DNA from: an uncultured Actinomycetes bacterium
GTDB taxonomy: Bacteria > Actinomycetota > Thermoleophilia > Gaiellales > Gaiellaceae
Length of the DNA: 5,890 nt
Reading direction: 5' to 3'
Assembly (NCBI GenBank): GCA_903930195.1
Contig: CAIYXH010000010.1
Coordinates: forward strand, 1-5,890
The notes beneath the pieces are model-generated. The model worked only from the letters and a program-made list of their open reading frames with translations. It did not search any database and was not told the origin of the DNA. Made by a program: the position numbers and the translations under genes. Of this stretch, positions 1 to 5,253 are shown in pieces (within the stretch, counting starts at the first letter, position 1; every line of letters starts with the position of its first letter).

Positions 1-1348
1 AGCCGAGCCCGAGCTGACGGTAGGCCTTCGCGTTCCGCTCGATCTCGGGCGTCGGGTACGACGAGTTGCCGACGAGGATCTCCTGCGCCAGGAACATCAC
101 GTCGCACGCGTGCTCGAACGCCTCGACGTCGAGCTCGCCGTCCTCGCGGCGGAACTTCATCAGGTTCAGCGAGGCGAGGTTGCAGGCCGAGTCGTCGATC
201 GACATGGACTCGGAGCACGGGTTCGACGCGTTGATGCGGCCGGTGTTCGGCAGCGTGTGCCACGCGTTGATCGTCGTGTCGTACTGGACGCCCGGATCGG
301 CGCAGCGCCAGGCGGCCTCGGAGATGTCGTGGAGCAGTGCGCGCGCCTTGACCGTCTCGACGACCGAGCCGTCGGAGCGGGCGGTGAGGTTCCAGTCGGC
401 GTCGGCGTCGACGGCCTGCATGAAGGCATCGGAGACGCGGACCGAGTTGTTTGCGTTCTGGTACTGGATCGAGCCCCAGTCGGGCGAGTCGAGCGACATG
501 TCGTAGCCCGCCGCCTCGAGCACGCGCGCCTTCTCCTCTTCCTTCGCCTTGCACCAGACGAACTCGAGGATGTCCGGATGGTCGACGTCGAGGACGACCA
601 TCTTCGCGGCGCGGCGGGTCTTGCCGCCCGACTTGATCGTCCCGGCGGACGCATCGGCGCCGCGCATGAACGAGACCGGGCCGGAGGCGTAGCCGCCCTT
701 CGAGAGCTGCTCCTTCGACGAGCGCAGGTTGGAGAGGTTGATGCCCGAGCCCGAGCCGCCGCGGAAGATGACGCCTTCGCGACGGATCCAGTCGAGGATC
801 GAGTCCATCGAGTCCTCGATCGAGAGGATGAAGCAGGCCGAGCACTGCGGCTTCTCCTCGAAGCCGACGTTGAACCAGACCGGGGAGTTGAACGCGGCGA
901 GCTGGTTGACCAGGATCGCCTTGAGCTCGTCCTCGAAGGTCTGCGCCTCGTCGTCGGTCGCGAAGTAGCCGTCGGCGCGGCCCCAGCTGCCGACCGTCGT
1001 GACGATGCGGCCGATCATCTGGCGCACCGTGCGCTCGCGCTCAGGGGAGCTCATCCGGCCGCGGAAGTACTTCTGCGCGACGATGTTGGTCGCGGTCTGC
1101 GACCAGAACTTCGGGAACTCGACGTTCTTCTGATCGAACGCCGGCTTGTCCTTGCCGGAGATGAACGCGTCACGCGTCTCCCACTCGATCTCGTCGAACG
1201 GATCCCGGCCGGGGATCGTGAAGTACCGCTTGACCGCGAGGGTCGCATCCTCGTTCGTGACGGAGTTCTGCAGCTTGCTCGGATCGATTTGGACCGTGCC
1301 CCCGCCTGCTCCTGCTGCCGCCGCCTGCTCCTGCTCTACGGATGCCAT
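1..1348 (-). CDS. nrdJ: Class II (adenosylcobalamin-dependent) ribonucleotide reductase, N-terminal part
   Basis: This enzyme reduces ribonucleotides to deoxyribonucleotides in the cytoplasm, using adenosylcobalamin to make a cysteine thiyl radical. The gene is cut by the left edge, so only the first 449 codons are seen. Visible landmarks are the redox cysteine in SACF (Cys172), a glycine/serine-rich stretch GSGSG near residue 200, TRRAAKMV followed by HPDI (His257), and the active-site motif NPCSE with Asn376, thiyl Cys378 and Glu380. The second redox cysteine is Cys389, in DSACNLASLN. The 11-residue spacing from Cys378 to Cys389 matches my recollection of the Thermotoga NrdJ active site. 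No N-terminal ATP-cone is evident. Residues 5-17 are a low-complexity Glu/Gln/Ala/Gly run, probably a flexible tail. The ATG at 1346-1348 is favoured by a Shine-Dalgarno sequence 8 bases upstream. The gene lies downstream of, and in the same direction as, the 1531-2040 gene. The oxygen-independent chemistry does not by itself tell aerobe from anaerobe. Confidence 0.95.
   Translation of the reverse strand, partial: MASVEQEQAAAAGAGGGTVQIDPSKLQNSVTNEDATLAVKRYFTIPGRDPFDEIEWETRDAFISGKDKPAFDQKNVEFPKFWSQTATNIVAQKYFRGRMSSPERERTVRQMIGRIVTTVGSWGRADGYFATDDEAQTFEDELKAILVNQLAAFNSPVWFNVGFEEKPQCSACFILSIEDSMDSILDWIRREGVIFRGGSGSGINLSNLRSSKEQLSKGGYASGPVSFMRGADASAGTIKSGGKTRRAAKMVVLDVDHPDILEFVWCKAKEEEKARVLEAAGYDMSLDSPDWGSIQYQNANNSVRVSDAFMQAVDADADWNLTARSDGSVVETVKARALLHDISEAAWRCADPGVQYDTTINAWHTLPNTGRINASNPCSESMSIDDSACNLASLNLMKFRREDGELDVEAFEHACDVMFLAQEILVGNSSYPTPEIERNAKAYRQLGLG
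1302..1335. repeat. 15-bp direct repeat within the 5' end of nrdJ
   Basis: The sequence CCGCCTGCTCCTGCT occurs exactly at 1302-1316 and again at 1321-1335. The offset is 19 bases, which is not a multiple of three, so the two copies are read in different frames of nrdJ and encode different low-complexity peptides (Glu/Gln/Ala and Ala/Gly). It probably reflects replication slippage in a weakly constrained N-terminal tail. Confidence 0.7.
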
Positions 1349-1356
1349 CTTCGTTG

Positions 1357-1364
1357 CTCCCCTC
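1357..1364 (-). promoter_or_regulatory. Ribosome binding site of nrdJ
   Basis: The minus strand reads GAGGGGAG here, with 8 bases between it and the ATG at 1346-1348. It is the best Shine-Dalgarno match beside any start codon in the window and fixes the nrdJ start. Confidence 0.75.
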
Positions 1365-1468
1365 GGTTCGTCAAGTCAGTCGATGCGCTCCCCACGTCGC
1401 CTGTTGAGCGGACCGAGCAGCGTAGGAGCAGCGTCGGACGGAGCGGATCCCGGAAACCCTGTGCGGGT

Positions 1469-1493
1469 CCCGGTCTGCCTGAATTTTACCGGG
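1469..1493. other. Inverted repeat with A/T-rich loop in the nrdJ upstream region
   Basis: CCCGGT at 1469-1474 and ACCGGG at 1488-1493 form a perfect 6-bp inverted repeat around a 13-base loop. The loop edge holds the only A/T-rich patch of the spacer. On the minus strand this patch reads TAAAAT (1483-1488), five of six bases of a -10 consensus, about 135 bases before the nrdJ start. No convincing -35 element lies at the right distance. It could be an nrdJ promoter overlapped by an operator-like repeat, or a chance GC-rich hairpin. I do not see the conserved elements of a cobalamin riboswitch or a clear NrdR box in this spacer. Confidence 0.25.
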
Positions 1494-1501
1494 CTGGATC
1501 G

Positions 1502-1528
1502 GCCTCCCGCCGCCGGCCGCGGCGAGGC
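1502..1528 (-). terminator. Possible GC-rich hairpin terminator after the 1531-2040 gene
   Basis: GCCTC at 1503-1506 with its preceding G (1502) pairs with GAGGC at 1524-1528. The stem continues as CCGC/GCGG (1507-1510 with 1519-1522) across a one-base bulge at 1523, leaving an 8-base loop. It begins two bases after the TAG stop at 1531-1533 on the minus strand. No U-rich tract follows, so it could be a tail-less terminator of the kind proposed in high-GC actinobacteria, or just a stable RNA end structure. Confidence 0.35.
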
Positions 1529-1530
1529 GT

Positions 1531-2040
1531 CTAGGCGGTAGCGCCCGGGCCGTCGCCATCCTGGAAGCGGCGGACGAGCATGCCGATTCCGCCGGCGGCG
1601 ATCAGGAGGATCGCAAGCGCGCCGAGGATGAGGAGCGGGAGCGGGAAGGAGTTCGGGTTGCCCGGCGTGATCTTGTTGATCGCCTTCGAGAGGCCCTTCG
1701 CCTGGGTCGGGGCCTTGCCGCCGTCCTTGATCTGGACGCTGGAGATCGCGAGCGGGCCGACGGCGCTCACGCTCGGCAGGGCGGTGTGCTCTTTCGGGAT
1801 CTTCTTCTCGTGCTTGATCGCTGCGGCAAGTGCGCGCGGGATGTCGTCCTTCGCGCTCGAGTAGATCGCGATGTCGCTCGGCAGATGCGCGATCGCCTGG
1901 TGGTAGCAGGCGAGCGGATAGACGTTGTTGATCGTGCCGTCGTACCAGTCGGCCATCAGCCGCTGCCAGCAGGGCTGGGCTGCCGTCGACTGCGTCGCGG
2001 CGCCCGCCGGGCTCGTTGCGGAGCCGCCGGCGACGGCCAC
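1531..2040 (-). CDS. Unrecognised protein with two cysteines and a C-terminal membrane anchor
   Basis: The function is unknown. The open frame starts at a GTG (2038-2040) and gives 169 residues. Residues 1-22 are Ala/Gly/Ser/Thr-rich, like the end of a signal peptide and its cleavage region. A compact region follows with Cys24, Trp25, WYDG at 32-35, Cys45-Tyr46, LPSD at 53-56 and IYSSAKDD at 59-66; the cysteines could form a disulfide if exported. A Lys/Pro-rich linker comes next, then one hydrophobic helix at about 134-156 and two arginines, suggesting an extracellular protein held by a C-terminal anchor with a short cytoplasmic tail. The pattern resembles conserved hypothetical proteins I associate with Thermoleophilia, but this is memory only. 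The same frame extends upstream through a TAG at 2041-2043 into an obvious signal-peptide start (2041-2085). The gene may therefore be a nonsense-interrupted allele, a sequencing error, or a restart at the GTG, which would lack the charged, hydrophobic beginning needed for export. Confidence 0.6.
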   Translation of the reverse strand: MAVAGGSATSPAGAATQSTAAQPCWQRLMADWYDGTINNVYPLACYHQAIAHLPSDIAIYSSAKDDIPRALAAAIKHEKKIPKEHTALPSVSAVGPLAISSVQIKDGGKAPTQAKGLSKAINKITPGNPNSFPLPLLILGALAILLIAAGGIGMLVRRFQDGDGPGATA

Positions 2041-2085
2041 CTAGGCGGCGATGAGGGCGAGAAAGATGAGGAGACGTTTGCTCAT
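2041..2085 (-). other. 14-codon signal-peptide-like open frame ending in TAG, in frame with the 1531-2040 gene
   Basis: An ATG at 2083-2085 opens MSKRLLIFLALIAA, with a positively charged start (Lys3, Arg4) and a hydrophobic core, and then stops at TAG (2041-2043). The next codon is the GTG of the 1531-2040 gene in the same frame, and that gene continues VAVAGG and then a Ser/Ala/Pro-rich stretch. Joined, the two pieces make a textbook Sec signal peptide of roughly 25-30 residues, which suggests that one coding unit (1531-2085) was interrupted by a single base change. A one-base change of TAG to TTG or TCG would restore a residue suited to a signal peptide. The alternative is a tiny leader ORF coupled to the GTG start through direct stop/start adjacency. 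No strong Shine-Dalgarno precedes the ATG. Confidence 0.6.
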
Positions 2086-2130
2086 GGTGGTACTGGTCCG
2101 ACCCGCGGAGTATGACGAGTCTTCCCGATC

Positions 2131-2160
2131 AGCATATGCGGGCAGTTGCGACGGTGTAAG
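2131..2160 (-). promoter_or_regulatory. Candidate promoter for the minus-strand membrane-anchored gene
   Basis: On the minus strand CTTACA (2155-2160) and TATGCT (2131-2136) are separated by 18 bases, each matching four of six consensus bases. The predicted transcription start would be near 2124, about 40 bases before the ATG at 2085. An 8-bp palindrome GCATATGC (2132-2139) overlaps the -10 element and could be an operator core, but it is short enough to be chance. Confidence 0.3.
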
Positions 2161-2200
2161 GCGATTGTTAGTCCGCAAAGGCGCAGTCGGGTCCGGATGG

Positions 2201-2206
2201 TAGCGT
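2201..2206 (+). promoter_or_regulatory. Candidate -10 element for a leaderless transcript of the 2214 gene
   Basis: TAGCGT fits the TAnnnT form of actinobacterial -10 elements. It ends 7 bases before the ATG at 2214, so transcription would start at or next to the initiation codon. This fits the absence of a Shine-Dalgarno sequence upstream of that ATG. The TG dinucleotide at 2198-2199, one base from the hexamer, resembles an extended -10. No good -35 element is visible. Confidence 0.4.
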
Positions 2207-2213
2207 CGCCCCG

Positions 2214-4043
2214 ATGCGAGCGACCCGGGAACTGGTGTCCCCGCTCGCGCTGGCTCTCGCCCTGGCCACCGCGGCCATGTTCTTTGGGGGCGGAGCGAGT
2301 ACCTCGTCGCTGCCCTGGCTCGGTACGGCGGCCGCGCTCGCGGTGCTCGTCCTCTTCGCCTGGCGCGGCCTGCCGGGTGGGCTGACCGCGCTCGCGCCGT
2401 TCGCCCTCCTTGCGATCTGGGTCGCCGTCTCGATCGAGGGGTCGATCGAGCCCGACCGCCGCTGGGACTACGCGAACCGGGCGCTCGTCTACCTGCTCTT
2501 CGCCGTCGTCGGCACCTTCGTCGCGGGCCACACGAAGGATCTGATGGTCGGCCTCGCGGCGGTGCTCGGCGCGGTCTGCGTCTGGGCGCTCGCCGGCAAG
2601 GTCGTCCCGGCGCTCTACGAGGACTACGGCCGCATCGCCCGGCTGCGCGGGCCGGTCGGCTACTGGAACAGCCTCGCCCTCCTCGGCGACATCGCCCTGC
2701 CGATCGCGCTCTGTCTTGCAACCCGCTGGCGCGTCCCCGGGGTGCTGCTCCTCTATGGCTGGATCGTCGCGATCGGGCTGACCTACTCCCGCGGCGGCGT
2801 GGTCGTCGGCGTGATCGTGGTCGCCGCCTGGGTCGTGCTCTCGCGCGCGTGGGCGGACGCGCTCGGCGCGCTCGTTGCGGCGGGCATCCCTGCGGCCGGT
2901 GCGCTCGCAGTCGCCTTCACGCTCGCGGGCGTCACCGACGACGCGCAGACCCACACGACCCGCGTCCACGACGGGATCCTCTTCGGCGTCGTGCTCCTGC
3001 TCGACGCGGCGATCGCCGCCGCGCTCGCCCGCTTCGAGCCGCCGGCGCCGACCGAGGCGTTGCGCAAGGGCGCGCTCGCGCTCGTCGCCGTGGTCGCCGC
3101 GGCCGCGATCGTGGTCGGCGCGCTCCACGCCCACTCGTGGTGGAACTCGTTCACGTCGACGAACGCCGCCGAGATCTCGAACTCGAAGGACCGCTTCGCC
3201 GACCTCGGCTCGAACCACCGCTGGAGCTGGTGGACGCAGGCGGGCAAGGCGTTCGAGGCGCATCCGTTTGCCGGAACGGGCGCCGGCTCGTTCCACTACA
3301 CGAACCTCCGCTACCGCACGACCGTGCTCGACGTGACGCAGGAGCCGCACGACCTGCCGCTCCAGTTCCTCTCGGAGACCGGGATCGTCGGCCTCGTGCT
3401 GCTGCTCGCGACGTTCGGCTGGCTGATCGCCGTCGGCCGCCGCCGGCCCGGTCCCCAGCTCGCGCTTGCCCTGGCGCTCCCCGCGTTCTTCCTGCACGCG
3501 CTGCTCGACATCGACTGGGACTTCGCCGCCGTCGCGGCTCCGGTCTTCCTGATCGCGGGCGCGCTCGTCGCGCGTCCCGCCGTCCGTCGCCCGTCGTTCT
3601 TCGCCGTCCTCTCGTCGAGCGGTCTCGCCTTCGCGATCGCCGCGTCGCTCTTCTCGGTCTGGCTCTCTGACCGCTGGACGGGCGAGGCCGAAGGGCTGCT
3701 CGGGACGAACAACCCGAAGGCCGTGCAGCTCCTCGACCGCGCGCGCTCGCTCGACCCGCTCTCGGTGCAGACGATCCTCGACGAGTCGACCGCGAAGCAG
3801 GCGCTCGGGAACCGCAGCGACGCCTACGCGCTCCTGAAAAAGGCGACCGACGTGCAGCCGGAGAGCGAGGACGCCTGGTACGCGCTCGGGCTCTTCAACT
3901 ACCAGACGCGCAACTGCGCGTACCTCGCGCTCTCGAACTTCGAGCGCGCGTACGAGCTCAACTCCCAGGATCCCAGCCTCGTGATCAAGGACAAGGTGCT
4001 GGCGCTCGTCAACTCGGGCACCGAGCCGAACTGCACCGCCTGA
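2214..4043 (+). CDS. O-antigen ligase/polymerase-family (Wzy_C) membrane protein with C-terminal TPR region
   Basis: The 609-residue polytopic protein has roughly a dozen hydrophobic segments from residue 8 to about 485. Family landmarks appear in order: RLRGPVGYWNS at 143-153, TYSRGG at 190-195, the large extracytoplasmic loop with RWSWWTQAGKAFEAHP (336-351), GTGAGSF (354-360) and EPHDLPLQFLSETGIVGL (377-394), then HALLDIDWDF at 428-437. These are typical of the Wzy_C/O-antigen ligase family (PF04932), whose members polymerise lipid-linked glycan repeats or transfer them to an acceptor at the outer face of the membrane. The conserved Arg336 and His379 are candidates for family-critical residues. 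After the last membrane span, residues 488-590 are soluble and contain TPR-like helix pairs (AVQLLDRARSLDP; DAYALLKKATDVQPES; AWYALGLFNYQ; SNFERAYELNSQDP), which may bind a partner or acceptor. Ligase and polymerase cannot be told apart from sequence, and a protein O-oligosaccharyltransferase is also possible. The ATG at 2214 has no Shine-Dalgarno and may be leaderless. Confidence 0.88.
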   Translation: MRATRELVSPLALALALATAAMFFGGGASTSSLPWLGTAAALAVLVLFAWRGLPGGLTALAPFALLAIWVAVSIEGSIEPDRRWDYANRALVYLLFAVVGTFVAGHTKDLMVGLAAVLGAVCVWALAGKVVPALYEDYGRIARLRGPVGYWNSLALLGDIALPIALCLATRWRVPGVLLLYGWIVAIGLTYSRGGVVVGVIVVAAWVVLSRAWADALGALVAAGIPAAGALAVAFTLAGVTDDAQTHTTRVHDGILFGVVLLLDAAIAAALARFEPPAPTEALRKGALALVAVVAAAAIVVGALHAHSWWNSFTSTNAAEISNSKDRFADLGSNHRWSWWTQAGKAFEAHPFAGTGAGSFHYTNLRYRTTVLDVTQEPHDLPLQFLSETGIVGLVLLLATFGWLIAVGRRRPGPQLALALALPAFFLHALLDIDWDFAAVAAPVFLIAGALVARPAVRRPSFFAVLSSSGLAFAIAASLFSVWLSDRWTGEAEGLLGTNNPKAVQLLDRARSLDPLSVQTILDESTAKQALGNRSDAYALLKKATDVQPESEDAWYALGLFNYQTRNCAYLALSNFERAYELNSQDPSLVIKDKVLALVNSGTEPNCTA

Positions 4044-4061
4044 GCGCCGGACGCTAGGCGC
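4044..4061. terminator. Short hairpin between convergent genes
   Basis: GCGCC at 4044-4048 and GGCGC at 4057-4061 form a 5-bp stem with an 8-base loop. It begins right after the TGA of the plus-strand gene (4041-4043) and covers the TAG of the minus-strand gene (4054-4056). Its position suits a bidirectional terminator, but the stem is short and no T-tract follows on either strand. Confidence 0.25.
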
Positions 4062-4575
4062 CGATGATGACGGCCACTTGGCCGCCGTGCAGTGCCGCTG
4101 CGCCGATCCCGTCGAGCGGGCCGACGACCTTGATCTGCAGATCCTTGGCGAGCCGCAGTCCCGCGGCGCGGAAGCCGGGGCGGTACATGACGACGCTCGA
4201 GGCGTAGTTCTGGTGGGCCGCGTTGCCCGTGCCCGCGACGACGTAGGTGAGGTTCTGCAGGCGGCCCGCGAGCATCGAGGCGGCGCCGGCCTGGCCGTTC
4301 CCGTTCAGCACCATCACGTGCGTGGCGCTCCGCGGCTTCGCGCCGGTGGCGGGCGCGGACGCGAGCGCGCGGGTGACGGTCTTCGTCAGCGGTGCCGGGG
4401 CGGTCGCGGCGGCAAGGGCGTGCTTGCGGATCGTGTGCGAGAGGGGCTTCGCGAGGAGCAGGGCGCCGAGCCCGAGGAGCAGCACGAGCTCGAGCGCGGC
4501 CACGAGGCTCGCGACGAGGGTGGCGCGCTTCCAGGGGCGGATCAGCTCGTGAGAGGTGGCGACAGGCATGTCCAT
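4054..4575 (-). CDS. Membrane-anchored LytR_C-domain protein
   Basis: The 173-residue protein has a short basic cytoplasmic start, one membrane helix at about 18-42, an Ala/Pro/Thr-rich linker (about 52-84) and a C-terminal domain from about 86 to 173. The domain opens with HVMVLNGNGQAG (86-97), continues through SSVVMYRPGFRAAGLRLA (126-143) and ends with VVGPLDG and QVAVIIGA. This order matches the LytR_C domain (PF13399), usually found after the LytR-CpsA-Psr catalytic domain that transfers glycopolymers to peptidoglycan. No LCP catalytic domain is present, so this is a stand-alone accessory version; the domain's biochemical role is not settled. The topology places it outside the membrane. 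It follows lepB by 55 bases and probably shares its transcript. The start is uncertain: ATG at 4575 or ATG at 4569, neither with a well-placed Shine-Dalgarno. A strong GGAGGAG at 4607-4613 is about 31 bases from the first ATG, with no in-frame start nearer to it. Confidence 0.8.
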   Translation of the reverse strand: MDMPVATSHELIRPWKRATLVASLVAALELVLLLGLGALLLAKPLSHTIRKHALAAATAPAPLTKTVTRALASAPATGAKPRSATHVMVLNGNGQAGAASMLAGRLQNLTYVVAGTGNAAHQNYASSVVMYRPGFRAAGLRLAKDLQIKVVGPLDGIGAAALHGGQVAVIIGA

Positions 4576-4630
4576 AGCGCCGTCGATTTCGCCGGTCGCG
4601 CAGCGACTCCTCCGCGAAGGTTCGAAAACG

Positions 4631-5248
4631 TCAGTGCGTGGAGATGCGGTTCGGCGGCCAGTAGGTCAGCACCGCGTCGCCGATCAGGTCGTGCCGCGGC
4701 ACCGGCCCCCAGGTGCGGGAGTCGCAGGAATTGCCGCGGTTGTCGCCCATCATGAAGTAGTCGCCTTCGGGGACATGCCAGGTGCGATTCGCGTAGCGCG
4801 TGTCCGCCGCACGCGCGGCCGCGGTGACGTACGGCTCCGCGAGGAGCTTCCCGTCGATCGAGATGCGCGCCTGGCTGTCCTCGTGGATCGTGTCGCCCGG
4901 CATCCCGATCAGCCGCTTGACGTAGGTGCCGCCCTCGCCGCAGCCTGCGGGCGCCGACTCGGCGGCCTGTGGCGGCGAGGTGAAGACGACGATTTCGCCG
5001 CGCTTCGGCGACTCGAGGCGGAAGCAGATCCGGCAGGCGATCACGCGGTCGGAGTGGTTCGCCTCGCAGCCGAGCGCGGGCTTCGCGCAGTGCAGCGTCG
5101 GCTCCATCGACGCCGACGGGATCCGGTAGGGCTTCGCGACTTCCGCCTCGATCGCGAGGACGACGACGACCGCGACGGCGATCGTGACGATCCAGTCGAC
5201 GACAGCCCGAAGGCGCCGCGGGAGCCGGCTGCGCGAGCGGTCGAACAC
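4631..5248 (-). CDS. lepB: Signal peptidase I
   Basis: This serine/lysine membrane protease cuts signal peptides from exported proteins at the outer face of the cytoplasmic membrane. The predicted product is 205 residues with one N-terminal membrane helix (about 16-33). The SPase I boxes appear in order: IPSASMEPTL (43-52) with nucleophile Ser47, KRGEIVVF (82-89), YVKRLIGMPGDTI (109-121) with general base Lys111, and GDNRGNSCDSR (168-178). It belongs to the short Gram-positive-like class. Between boxes it carries a cysteine-rich stretch (Cys54, Cys61, Cys72, Cys75, then Cys103), with Cys175 in the last box. The GTG at 5246-5248 is chosen because it lies five bases after the upstream epimerase stop and leaves a normal basic N-terminus; the frame stays open further upstream, so this is a best guess. 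No Shine-Dalgarno is visible, which fits translational coupling to the epimerase gene. Confidence 0.92.
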   Translation of the reverse strand: MFDRSRSRLPRRLRAVVDWIVTIAVAVVVVLAIEAEVAKPYRIPSASMEPTLHCAKPALGCEANHSDRVIACRICFRLESPKRGEIVVFTSPPQAAESAPAGCGEGGTYVKRLIGMPGDTIHEDSQARISIDGKLLAEPYVTAAARAADTRYANRTWHVPEGDYFMMGDNRGNSCDSRTWGPVPRHDLIGDAVLTYWPPNRISTH

Positions 5249-5253
5249 GCGCG

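Noticed and set aside
1368..1378. TTGACG near the nrdJ start as a -35 element
   Set aside because: It is only about 20 bases from the start codon and overlaps the region just before the ribosome binding site, leaving no room for a -10 element.
110..1534. 474-codon plus-strand open frame opposite nrdJ
   Set aside because: Its product is an Arg/Asp/Val/Leu-rich mirror of the nrdJ codons, typical of antisense frames in very GC-rich DNA. nrdJ has clear catalytic motifs on the other strand.
2041..2721. 226-codon minus-strand open frame ending in the signal-peptide-like segment
   Set aside because: Everything upstream of the ATG at 2085 is Arg/Pro-rich antisense of the Wzy_C gene. Only the last 14 codons look like real coding sequence.
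2082..3497. 471-codon minus-strand open frame opposite the Wzy_C gene
   Set aside because: The low-complexity Arg/Glu/Asp/Gly composition with no domain signal marks it as an antisense shadow. The plus strand carries family motifs over the same region.
4607..4613. GGAGGAG on the minus strand as a ribosome binding site for the LytR_C gene
   Set aside because: It is about 31 bases from the nearest ATG, and no in-frame ATG, GTG or TTG lies at a suitable distance, so it is probably coincidental.
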